Positions 1 through 8,600 of a DNA stretch of 64,000 nt are shown here, in pieces. This DNA comes from Clostridiales bacterium. Its GTDB lineage: Bacteria > Bacillota > Clostridia > Monoglobales > Monoglobaceae. Position 1 is the stretch's first letter. Each line of letters begins with the position of its first letter. The position numbers were made by a program, and so were the translations under genes. The notes under the pieces were generated by a model, which worked only from the letters and a program-made list of their open reading frames with translations, was not told the origin of the DNA and did not search any database. The stretch is taken from positions 1 through 64,000 of the forward strand of contig JAHZIG010000013.1 in the NCBI GenBank assembly GCA_019419865.1, given 5' to 3'.

Positions 1-1447
1 CGGTCGACGTATGTTGTGCATAATCCTCTATGCTAACCGCCTTATCATAAGCCGCCTTAACCGCTGTGGGAGTCGCCGCTGTTCCGTCGGATGCGTCGTT
101 TGTCGAACTTGTACTGTCGCTTAGTTTGACGTGACCGTAGTTTACATCATCGCCTAAGCCGTACCCCGTATATGAACTTGCGTGGTCAATTTCAGCCTTT
201 GAGTTTAAATATCCGCCCACAACCTCGAACATATTTATAACGCCGCTGGTGTATCCATTATATACTGTATAATCCGGGTTGTCGGTGTCTCCGTCGTATA
301 TTTCAAAGTCGCACAAATGGAACTGGAAGTATTGGCCGGCGTCAAGATAGCCTTCGGCAGGCTCGGAGCCGTCCCCTAAATCAAATTCGAATAGCTGACA
401 TACTTCGCTTCTATTTTGCAACATGTCGATATCGATCCACAGGCCGCAGCGGTCTAAATCGTTGACGCTGAAATGAAAGTCTTTATAGGTCTTATTCATG
501 CCGTAATCCTTGCTCTCATTCATTATTTTATTATCTATATACGCTCCCGATAAGGTAACGTCGGCTTTGTAGGTTTTATTTCCCGTTTTGGTCAGATTTG
601 CGAGTCCTATACTGTATGCGTTTGGGTTGAAAAATTCAATAGAGAGAGCGGCAAGCAGCTCATCCTCGTCAACTCCGGACGTAGCGAAGCTCAATACAGA
701 GTTGATCGCTCCTACGATACTGCTTTTATTGGTCGTATTAAGCTCGTCCAGATCGCCTATATCGTCCTTCACCTTGCCCGCGATAACCCCGACCGCTTTA
801 GGCGTGGTATAACTGCTGTCGTCGGTCGACTCCAGTTCAATCGCCTTTGTCGCCTTCGTCGGAACCGCCACGTTGGTAAGTATAAAGTTCGAACCGTCGT
901 AGTACACTATAAGCGTCTGGTGCCGCCCTATCTCGCCGTAACAGTATTTGTCCGTATAATACTGTTTCGTATCGTAATCGGCGTAATCGTATGGCAGCGG
1001 TCGCCGAAGCGCCTTGTTTCCCAACCCGTTCACGTTTACGTACACCGGAGACGGCGAACTAAACGTGCATTGATATATCCCGGTATTGATAGCTACCGCC
1101 TTACCCGACATCTGGGAATAACTGGTCACGCCGTCTATGGTGATGTACAAGACGTTGTTTCCGCTCCCTACTTTGGATATATCTACGTCGTAGCTTTGGT
1201 GAATAGTATATTTACAGTTTTCCGCGTCCGTTTTTGCGAGATCGATCAGCGCGTCTTCGACCGTGCCGGAATTGTAATCTATATCCGCCGCGTTGTGCCG
1301 GTCTCCCGTACCGTTGATATGAGCTGTGACCCAATTCAGCAAATTTCTAAAGTTGCTCTTCACCATCGGCCACCAATTATACAGCCATGTTACGTCGTCG
1401 TAGTTTTCAATCAGTTCGTGGTTTGAATTAGTCTTTTCGTCTGGCAT
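1..1447 (-). CDS. Phage tail fibre / receptor-binding protein, C-terminus cut off by window
   Basis: An open frame runs from an ATG at 1447, behind a strong AAGGAGG site, to the window edge (482 codons seen). The start reads MPDEKTNSNHELIEN. Near the edge, GHVKLSDSTSSTNDASDG followed by AATPTAVKAAYDKA is the short repeat typical of phage tail fibre repeat domains. The middle part is rich in beta-type sequence with Tyr, Asn and Asp, as expected for an adsorption protein. It is the last visible late gene, downstream of Tal, where host-recognition proteins are usually encoded. A hairpin terminator (1484-1509) separates it from hicB, so its expression needs read-through or antitermination. The exact receptor cannot be told. 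Confidence 0.85.
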   Translation of the reverse strand, partial: MPDEKTNSNHELIENYDDVTWLYNWWPMVKSNFRNLLNWVTAHINGTGDRHNAADIDYNSGTVEDALIDLAKTDAENCKYTIHQSYDVDISKVGSGNNVLYITIDGVTSYSQMSGKAVAINTGIYQCTFSSPSPVYVNVNGLGNKALRRPLPYDYADYDTKQYYTDKYCYGEIGRHQTLIVYYDGSNFILTNVAVPTKATKAIELESTDDSSYTTPKAVGVIAGKVKDDIGDLDELNTTNKSSIVGAINSVLSFATSGVDEDELLAALSIEFFNPNAYSIGLANLTKTGNKTYKADVTLSGAYIDNKIMNESKDYGMNKTYKDFHFSVNDLDRCGLWIDIDMLQNRSEVCQLFEFDLGDGSEPAEGYLDAGQYFQFHLCDFEIYDGDTDNPDYTVYNGYTSGVINMFEVVGGYLNSKAEIDHASSYTGYGLGDDVNYGHVKLSDSTSSTNDASDGTAATPTAVKAAYDKAVSIEDYAQHTST

Positions 1448-1477
1448 TTTTAAGCCTCCTTATTTGAATTTTGGGTA

Positions 1478-1509
1478 TAACAAAAGACGCGTCGGTTAAA
1501 ACGCGTCTT
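1478..1509 (-). terminator. Intrinsic terminator after hicAB
   Basis: Arms AAGACGCG and CGCGTCTT (1484-1491 and 1502-1509) form a perfect 8-bp stem with a 10-base loop. On the minus strand it is followed by TTGTTAT. It lies directly downstream of hicB and upstream of the tail fibre gene. Confidence 0.6.
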
Positions 1510-1533
1510 GATTCGTTTTCAGTTGTAATATTA

Positions 1534-1878
1534 TTATTTACTTAATTTGTAGAGCGCATATTGATTAAGAGAAACGCCCTCTTTCTCCGCCTCGATCACA
1601 AGCGTTTGGTGAAGCGATTTAGGTATCCTAACCACAAATTTACCGCTGTAATCCTGCGCGCTTTGAGGGATCGGTATATCTAAGCCGTTGGCAAGCTTTG
1701 TTTCAATATATCCCTGCATAGCCTCTCTTAAATTTTCATACGCCTCGTCAAAAGTATCTCCGTCGCTCTGACAGCCGTCCAGCTCAAGAACTCGGGCATA
1801 ATAATACTTTCCGCTTTCGTCGTTGATCTGCTGAATAATATAATTATATGGCAAATCCATGTAGTCTTTAACTTCCAT
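1534..1878 (-). CDS. hicB: HicB-type antitoxin
   Basis: A 114-residue protein from an ATG behind AGGAGGTTTAAAA; an in-frame ATG 18 bases upstream lacks such a site. The first 70 residues fit the HicB partial-RNase-H fold (YYYARVLELDGCQSDGDTFD, then EAYENLREAMQGYIE). The C-terminal part (KFVVRIPKSLHQTLVIEAEK) is a ribbon-helix-helix DNA-binding domain. HicB normally binds and blocks the HicA mRNA interferase and represses its own promoter. The gene starts 21 bases after the hicA stop, so the two are co-transcribed. It sits inside the phage late region but has its own promoter, which fits stable expression in the lysogen. Confidence 0.9.
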   Translation of the reverse strand: MEVKDYMDLPYNYIIQQINDESGKYYYARVLELDGCQSDGDTFDEAYENLREAMQGYIETKLANGLDIPIPQSAQDYSGKFVVRIPKSLHQTLVIEAEKEGVSLNQYALYKLSK

Positions 1879-1899
1879 TTTTAAACCTCCTGACATATT

Positions 1900-2121
1900 C
1901 TATTCATCTACTCTGCGCAGTATATCTTTGACATATACGGCTCGCAGAGGATTTTTGTTAGGCAAGGTCAAAACTTCGCCGTTTTGATTGATAAACTGCA
2001 TATGCGAACCTACCTGCCTATCTAATCTGTAACCGTAATACTCTAATACTTTTCGGGCTTCTTCCGGACGTATGCCGTTAGGCTGATTTCTCATCTTTTG
2101 AATTATTTTATCAACTTGCAC
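1900..2121 (-). CDS. hicA: HicA-type mRNA interferase toxin
   Basis: A 73-residue HicA. The double-stranded-RNA-binding-like core is visible: EEARKVLEYYGYRLDRQVGS, then HMQFINQNGEVLTLP. The catalytic His is the one in GSH. I choose the GTG start at 2121 (VQVDKIIQKM) because AGAGGTGAG precedes it by about 8 bases. A longer frame from 2172 would begin inside the promoter. HicA cleaves mRNA independently of translation unless bound by HicB. The order is toxin first, then antitoxin, as is typical for this family. It could serve prophage maintenance or defence against other phages. Confidence 0.88.
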   Translation of the reverse strand: MQVDKIIQKMRNQPNGIRPEEARKVLEYYGYRLDRQVGSHMQFINQNGEVLTLPNKNPLRAVYVKDILRRVDE

Positions 2122-2137
2122 TCCGCTCTCACCTCTT

Positions 2138-2171
2138 GTAATTATAGTATCACATACAGTATCATATGTCA
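2138..2171 (-). promoter_or_regulatory. hicAB promoter with direct-repeat operator
   Basis: On the minus strand TTGACA is followed after 17 bases by TACTAT (TATAAT is 20 bases away). The spacer holds the direct repeat TGATACT-GTATG-TGATACT with a 12-base period, a likely site for the ribbon-helix-helix domain of HicB. The promoter lies within the intergenic part just before the GTG start of hicA. Confidence 0.65.
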
Positions 2172-2175
2172 AGAG

Positions 2176-2403
2176 TCATTCTATCTCGATAAGTTCCCAA
2201 TCGTCGGCTAAAATATCTTTAACCGTCGGATTCCACCTTGGTATCATATGATAACCGTTAGAGTCCGGGCCCGTAGTGGGAATACATATAAAACTTTCGT
2301 TTGTGTTAGTCGGCAATAAATACACTCCGCTTTGCCGGATATGCGGGCATGTTATACCTACGCCTTTTTCAAAGGCCTCTCTTGTCGCTGTAATAATATC
2401 CAT
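2176..2403 (-). CDS. DUF2829 / Thoeris anti-defence Tad2-like protein
   Basis: A 75-residue protein starting MDIITATREAFEKG behind GGAGGTGAAATA; the longer frame from 2460 lacks a ribosome site. The pattern ATREAFEKGVGITCP, later WNPTVKDILADDWELIEIE, matches the small DUF2829 (MW1434-like) family. Members of this family include Tad2, which sequesters the signalling nucleotide of Thoeris defence (a glycocyclic ADP-ribose) so that the effector stays inactive. The gene is phage-borne, short and between tail genes and hicA, a common place for accessory cargo. Family membership is seen from the sequence. Anti-Thoeris activity is inference, because many DUF2829 proteins are untested. Confidence 0.75.
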   Translation of the reverse strand: MDIITATREAFEKGVGITCPHIRQSGVYLLPTNTNESFICIPTTGPDSNGYHMIPRWNPTVKDILADDWELIEIE

Positions 2404-2428
2404 TATTTCACCTCCTCGCTTGCTTCTC

Positions 2429-2953
2429 CTAATTTGCCTCCACAAACGGTAATATCTCATCTACAAACGTGTCGTAGGGAATGTAGCACCTATCGTTATA
2501 AATGGTATATTTTATTTTCATTTCCGTTCCATTATTAAATTTTAGTATAACTTCTTCTGTATCTGTATCATACACGATGCTACCGTCCAAAGCTTTGGAA
2601 CAAGCGCTTATATTAAAATAATATTCATTGTTTATTAAAACCGTATCATATTGCCAACGCTCGCTTGGTGTGTATTTACTATTCACCACAATATCATTCC
2701 TTTCTCCGATATAGGCAGTGTTCTCGGCTTCGTCATATTCGACATTCTCGCCTAAAGCGGAGCTTACAGCGCGGAGCGGTATATAGGTTGTATCTTCATA
2801 AAGGAAATTATCGGCGGTAATCTCCGCGCCGTCCACGACAACGCGTATATCGTTCCTAAGCACCGGTATATTCTCCCAAACTCCCGACGCGCCTACGCCT
2901 ACAGCCGTAGCTATCGCCGCTCCTAAAACTAATCCGCAAACAAACTTTTTCAT
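2429..2953 (-). CDS. Secreted protein with copper-amine-oxidase N-terminal-like domain
   Basis: A 174-residue protein from an ATG behind GGAGGAATTTTT. MKKFVCGLVLGAAIATAVGV is a signal peptide. It is followed by the stalk-like domain common in Clostridia (IRVVVDGAEITADNFLYEDT, then TYIPLRAVSSALGENVEYDE). A second, weaker copy may follow (KIKYTIYNDRCYIPYDTFVDE). The domain is usually found in secreted proteins and as an adhesion or scaffold module; no enzyme activity is expected. Its place between Tal and the accessory genes suggests a lysogenic-conversion factor or a tail-associated protein. Which of the two applies cannot be told. Confidence 0.75.
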   Translation of the reverse strand: MKKFVCGLVLGAAIATAVGVGASGVWENIPVLRNDIRVVVDGAEITADNFLYEDTTYIPLRAVSSALGENVEYDEAENTAYIGERNDIVVNSKYTPSERWQYDTVLINNEYYFNISACSKALDGSIVYDTDTEEVILKFNNGTEMKIKYTIYNDRCYIPYDTFVDEILPFVEAN

Positions 2954-3013
2954 AAAAATTCCTCCTGTTAATTGATATTTTAAATATATCACATTTGGAA
3001 TTTCAAGTCAATA

Positions 3014-4870
3014 TTATCCGCCCAAAGCTTCAATCCTATTCGATAGCTCGGCAATATCGTCCTGCGTTGCAAGTTCGCTCTGGTTGTATTTCCATGTGCC
3101 TCTTAAATCGCCACCTTGAGAATCTGCTATAATAATTCTACCTCCATTACATAACATCGTCCAAGCGTACGGTTCTAATTCCACTTTAAACAATTCATGC
3201 CCCTGTAAATACATAGATAGATTAGTCCAGTATCCTGAATTAGGATTTACAATCAAACCATCTTGTCTGTTATTACTGTCAAAGCTCTGTATACCGTTTT
3301 GGTCTATCTCTATTCTTGCTTCGTTATCCTCGCCGGTCTTGAATATACCGCGGATCGTGAGATTGCCCTCGTCGTCGAGGTATGCCGTTCTTGCGCCGTC
3401 CGAGTTGTAAAGCTCGAATACGTATCTGCCGAGGTTCTTGTTATACCCGGCGTTCAGCCTGAGAGTTCCCGCATTGTCGAACATCTGAATGATATTGCCT
3501 TCTATGCTCAGCGTTCCGTCGTCGCTCATGATCTGGACTAAATCGCTGTACAGCGTTCCGGCGAATACTCTGCTTACGGTCACCTCTCCGTCGCCGAACA
3601 CGCCCGTCCAGTCCCAGCCGTCGGCTTTCGAGCTGTCCGCAACTCCGACCTTGATTTTTCCCTCCATGATAGCGACCGCGTATTGTTCGTTTGAGGATAC
3701 GAACAGCGCGCCGGTCTTGTATTTGCCTATCTTTTGCGTTACGCCGTCGCTTTCAAGTATAACGTCTTCGTTTTTGTCCATGAACTCAAGCGCGCCCGTT
3801 TTCAGTTCGTCCGCCGCGCCGTTCTTATTGATCCTCAGATACTGCGAGGCTGAGAACATTCCCGTGAACGCCTCTTTTGTGGTTATCGGCGGCTTGCCTA
3901 CGGTAAAGCTGTTTCTGTTAGGCTCGAACGGATATATAGACGTGGATATAACTCGCTGTTTTGAAGTTATGCCGTTGTCCCGGTCTACTATCGTAACGGT
4001 GTCGCCGACTTCCACATAGGCGTTTATATCGGCGTATTTAACTTCCACCGAATATTTCGGCACGTCTATCCGATCGATGTTATCCGGGTCGAATTGCCAC
4101 TCCGCCGCCTCTAACAGCTCGTCCTGGTCGGTTATCTCGTCCATATTGCAAAATCCCTCGTATTCGCCTAATATACTGTAGTTCGGGCTTAGTATATACT
4201 GCTGCGACCCCGCAAGCGGCATATCGTCCTTGCCGTACGGGTACAGTTTAGTTATGAGCTGATATGTGTCGGTCGTGGGTTTTATCTCAGTCGCGTTATA
4301 TTTAGGGTCTATAATCACTCCTCTGTCCTTGCCGAGCCTGCGGACTAAGCCTATCTTGTTTCCGTTTATGTATACCTCGCTGTGTATCTTATACTTGTTC
4401 AGCGTCTCCATAAGCATGTTAAGACAGCCCAGCGGCGTTTTCTTCGACGTTTCAAAGAAATCTATAGCGTCGGCGACCGGCTCTAAGCCCAAAGCCGTAT
4501 ACTCCGCGTTCGTCAAGGTCTCTACATACGGCGTATCTCTGAATATCCGGTTAAATATATTCACCGCCGGCATACCCAGCATATCCTCTATATACTGAAT
4601 ATGCGTTCGGCAGGTATCCTGAATAAGCGAATCAGCCGAAGTATTAAGCCCCTCGATCCTCTTTATCCTAAATGTCTGATCATTTATATGCAGCTTCCGC
4701 TCGATCTCCATCAGCGCCCATTTAGGATCACCCTTAGGAAGCGTAAATTCAAGCGAATAATCGCCGTTTATGGCGCGGGTGATACAGACGTCCTTTGCGT
4801 TTTCAAGAAAGCCTAAGCGGGTCTTTTCGTACTCCGTCGCGTCCTTGTCGTGTATAGATACGAATCTCAT
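3014..4870 (-). CDS. Phage tail protein (Tal / minor structural protein, endopeptidase-like N-terminus)
   Basis: 618 residues. The first ~350 residues have the gp27-like hub fold signature of siphovirus Tal proteins (FVSIHDKDATEYEKTRLGFL near the start, and VEVGDTVTIVDRDNGI around 285). The C-terminal half has beta-rich repeats (SDGDLTIRG-like turns: GTLSIEGNIIQMFDNAGTLR, EGNLTIRGIFKTGEDNEARI) as in tail spike or needle shafts. It ends in a coiled stretch, QDDIAELSNRIEALGG. The gene overlaps dit by one base at 4870, so translation is coupled. It probably caps the tail tip and carries the adsorption apparatus. No clear peptidase active site is visible, so I do not claim enzyme activity. Confidence 0.85.
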   Translation of the reverse strand: MRFVSIHDKDATEYEKTRLGFLENAKDVCITRAINGDYSLEFTLPKGDPKWALMEIERKLHINDQTFRIKRIEGLNTSADSLIQDTCRTHIQYIEDMLGMPAVNIFNRIFRDTPYVETLTNAEYTALGLEPVADAIDFFETSKKTPLGCLNMLMETLNKYKIHSEVYINGNKIGLVRRLGKDRGVIIDPKYNATEIKPTTDTYQLITKLYPYGKDDMPLAGSQQYILSPNYSILGEYEGFCNMDEITDQDELLEAAEWQFDPDNIDRIDVPKYSVEVKYADINAYVEVGDTVTIVDRDNGITSKQRVISTSIYPFEPNRNSFTVGKPPITTKEAFTGMFSASQYLRINKNGAADELKTGALEFMDKNEDVILESDGVTQKIGKYKTGALFVSSNEQYAVAIMEGKIKVGVADSSKADGWDWTGVFGDGEVTVSRVFAGTLYSDLVQIMSDDGTLSIEGNIIQMFDNAGTLRLNAGYNKNLGRYVFELYNSDGARTAYLDDEGNLTIRGIFKTGEDNEARIEIDQNGIQSFDSNNRQDGLIVNPNSGYWTNLSMYLQGHELFKVELEPYAWTMLCNGGRIIIADSQGGDLRGTWKYNQSELATQDDIAELSNRIEALGG

Positions 4871-5676
4871 TAAAAACCATCTCCGTAATAAAAATTATGC
4901 TTGTACTCGAACTTGACCTCTCCATTGCACGAGCTGTTTATCTCGATAGTGTTTTCGCCCTGTACCAGCTCGAAGAAATCCCCCGACATGCCGGACGGCA
5001 TAACCGCGTTTTCACAGTCTATCTCAAACGAAGACGGCGCGTTTGCACTGAATCCGGCTTCTACTCCGTTTACCTCGATCGAGAAAGAGCCGCCGCTCGT
5101 GTTTCGCGTTACCGCTACCTTTGGGCGTATAGGCGCGGAGCCGAAATAGTTAAGCGTCGCGGTCGTCGTTCCGAACGCAAACGATATATTATTCTCCTTA
5201 CCCATGCCTAAAGGTATCGCCGCCCCGAGCCTGATCTTAGCTCCGAGCGGGATACCCTGCGAATCGTATATGAATCTGTTGAAAGGCCGACAGCGAAACT
5301 GTATCGTCGAGCGTCCGTTCTTATACAGCAATATGGATAAACTCTCAAGATCGACCGGCTTTGCGATCCACGCGACCGCGGGCATATCGTCAAATATAAG
5401 CTCGTCGTAACCGCCGCTGAGCCAATTTATCATTCTTGAAACCTTCTTATGCAGCTCGGTTGTGTTCATAGCTCTAACGGTAAATTCGAGTTCCAAGACC
5501 TTATCCTCGTAGTACAGCCGTCCGCCCGCCTCGCTGTAGTCCACGTTTCCGTCTCTGTACGCGACCTCTTCGTCTACCTGTTTGACCGGCGCGATTATAG
5601 GCCTGCCGACCGTTTTGACGATCGCGCCGAACTCGTCGCTGTGTTTTCCTCTATAAGTTATTCCATTGTGCGGCAT
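4870..5676 (-). CDS. Distal tail protein (Dit)
   Basis: 268 residues, the usual size for Dit of Gram-positive siphoviruses. The N-terminus (ITYRGKHSDEFGAIVKTVGR, then EVAYRDGNVDYSEAGGRLYY) and the VLELEFTVRAMNTTELHKKV belt region are typical of the SPP1 gp19.1 family. Dit forms the hexameric ring between tail tube and tip and is the hub of the baseplate. It sits exactly between tape measure and Tal, its normal place, with stop and start codons within two bases of both neighbours. Confidence 0.88.
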   Translation of the reverse strand: MPHNGITYRGKHSDEFGAIVKTVGRPIIAPVKQVDEEVAYRDGNVDYSEAGGRLYYEDKVLELEFTVRAMNTTELHKKVSRMINWLSGGYDELIFDDMPAVAWIAKPVDLESLSILLYKNGRSTIQFRCRPFNRFIYDSQGIPLGAKIRLGAAIPLGMGKENNISFAFGTTTATLNYFGSAPIRPKVAVTRNTSGGSFSIEVNGVEAGFSANAPSSFEIDCENAVMPSGMSGDFFELVQGENTIEINSSCNGEVKFEYKHNFYYGDGF

Positions 5677-5677
5677 A

Positions 5678-8600
5678 TTAACCTCCTAAAAATCCGACCG
5701 ATTGATTGAATACCCTATTTTGGTAGAGCAATCCGTCTGTACCGTCGTTTATATAATTCGTGTTGTTTTGAGTGAACGTAACGCTCGGACGTATCCTGTC
5801 GATAGAGGCGGCTATCTTATCGCCCAAAGTTCCCATAGAGTCGGCTATATTTTCCTTGAGCGGTTCTATGAGCGCCGCCACGTTTAAATTGGCGTCTCTT
5901 ACCTGTTGCAACACCTTAGCCTTTTCATTCTCGAGCGCTTCGTATTCGGCCTCAAGCTGTTCGAGTATCGCGTTGTTTTCCTGCTCCATAGCAAAGCGTG
6001 TTTCCTCGCGCTCGATCTCTTTAAGCTGATCCTGAAGCTCCTCGTACTTGTCGCGCCCCTCTATGGTGACCGCGTTTCTGTACTTATCAAGATCGGCTAA
6101 GACCTCCGCCTTTTCTACGGCTCTGTCCTCGACCTCCCAGCTCTCGTCCAAAGCGGACAGCCTGTCGCTCAGCGCTTTTTCGGTCTCATCGATGCGATCC
6201 TGAGCCATGTCGAGCATTTCGTCGTATTCGTCTTCGGTCGCCTGGTATATATCAAGTAATACTTCGTCCATTGACCGCAGCACATTTTGTCTTTCGGTTT
6301 CGTTAAGCTCCGTTCCCTCAAGCTCCGTGCCGTTCCAAAAAGTACCGTCAAGCATTTCTTGATACCGATCATATTTACGACGCAGAAAATCAAGTTCTGT
6401 CTCGTTCATATTTTCCCAGCCGTAAACGCCCGCCTGTTGTTCGTACCAATCCGCGTCGCCTTCCCACTCGGATATTGAATCGCTTATAACGTCATACAGT
6501 TCTTTTTGAAGATCGGCTTCTATCCCGATTTTTATCCTATATTCTTCATCGGTCAACTCGCCTATAGCGGAAAAAAGCCCTTCGACCTCGTTCAACTGTC
6601 TTTTTATGGCCGCTGCATTATCGTTAGCGGACATATTATGATATTTCTTTTGGGTTTCTCTCCAATCGTCCGAATAGTCGATATAGTTATCGAGGAATTG
6701 CTCCGTACGCCCCTCTCTTGTCTCGAAATATTCATCCCATGTGATAAGTCCGTCTTTGGCGGCCTGAACGTTTCTTTTATTCACGGTCTGCCATACCGCG
6801 CCCATAGACGTTCCCATCTCGCCCCAGTCGTTGAGCCGACCGTGAAGATCGATATACGCCTCCGAGAGTTCGTCGGCGTCCTCGATGAGCTGGACGGAGT
6901 ATTTGTGAAGTTCAAGCGTCGCGTCCTTGTATTCCTGAGTATCGGGAGCGAAATTTTGGTCTCTGTACTCTGCAAGCGCCCGGTAATATTCCTCCTCGCT
7001 CTGCCAGCCCATATCGAGGGCGTATTGCATATTTTCGAGGTCGGAAGCCCACATTTCGCGGGTATATTCTACGACCTGTTCCTCGATCTCTTTTATGACT
7101 TCCGCGTCGGAGGCGAATTTCTTTTTCATCTCCTCGAGCCACTCAAGCTCTTCGCGCGGGTCTATTATCCTATACGTGACCTTGCGGATATGTTCCCGGT
7201 CGGATTTGGCGTTTTCCCAATCCTCGTTGTTCTTGCCGCTCGCATACCGCGGCATACCGGACGCGGCCATCATTTGCTTAGTCTGGCTCGCGGTATATAC
7301 CTTTGCGTGTTCCGGAAGCGGGACGATAACGTCTTTGCCCTCGAATATGTAGCCCTTGCCGCCTATCTGCACCAGCTCGCGCGGGTCGGATATGCCGGGC
7401 TGGTCGTTTATCATCGCAAGCCCGCCGGAGAAATTTTTGGTTCCTTTGGCGTTGCTTTGGAAAACAGCGCTGTATAATATGGTTCCCATTATCGTAGGAG
7501 CGCGTTCTGGGAAAATACCACTATAATTTGCCGAACCCGATACGTCGGGCGCCGAAGTCGGGTACGTACCCATAGAATAATTTGCCGTACCCGGGGCGTC
7601 CGGTACAGTAGTTGGATATGTACCGAGAGAAAAATTTGCTTTTCCGCTTGCGTCCGGTGTTGTCGTGGGGACGTCTTTTCCTAAAGTGCGATTGACGGTC
7701 TGCGACGCGTCTTCGGGCTGGGGTAGCGTTTCCCCTTGTTGATCGTTTACAGTTCTATTTGCGTCTTCTGGCGGCGGGGCGGTTTCGCCCTGCTCATCGT
7801 TAACGGTACGGTCTGCGTCTTCGGGATCGTCTACAGTATCGCCTTGTACATCGTTGATAGTTCTGTCTACCGGTTCCGGGTCTTCTTCAAGAAGCTCTAA
7901 CCCCGTTCCCTCTGCATTAACGGTCACGGTTTTATTATCCGGCATTTGTTCAAGACCGTTTATTATATCCGCGACGGCGCTTCCGTCGGCTCCGTTTTGT
8001 ATTAAAGACGTACCAACGTTTGCAAGCGACTTAGCCATATCGTCCGCGCTCGCTCCCGCCGTCTGCGCATTATTGGCAAAGTCGTTAAAGAACGCGCCTA
8101 TTCCCTCGACGCTGCCCTGCGCCACCTGATATATATTGTCAAGCCCCTGCTGAGCGACGGTTAGCTGTTCGACCGTGCTGCGTGCGAAATCATCGAAGCC
8201 CATTTCCTGAGAATATTCCTTTACGTTCAGTAAAGACGTCGTTATTCCCCTGATAGCGTCCGCATAATTTCCGTTCGCAAGCTGGTCGGGAACTAATGTC
8301 GATGTAGCGTCCGCTACGGTTTGAATACCTTCTCTGAATTGACTTACCTCTTGCTGCGCCGTATCAAGATCCGCCGTATAGTTTTTCAGATCCTCCTCGG
8401 CGTCCATTAGCCAACCGGCTACGGGATCAGTTGGAGACACTCCCGTTTCGTCTTGTACCTTTTTCTGAGCCGCTTGGAGTTCCTCTTGCAATTCTATTAA
8501 TTTATCGCCGTATTCTTCAGAATCTATAGCCCCTTGCTCGAACTGACTGTTTAAATCAGACTGCGCGGCTTCAAAGCTACCTGTTAAGTCGTTATATTGC

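Noticed and set aside
920..1426. Plus-strand frame opposite the tail fibre gene
   Set aside because: The minus frame is open over the whole 1447 bases and has the fibre repeat motif, so the plus frame is a shadow.
6506..7477. Long plus-strand frame of 323 codons opposite the tape measure gene
   Set aside because: It is the antisense of a coiled-coil coding region with clear family features; no ribosome site or recognisable domain.
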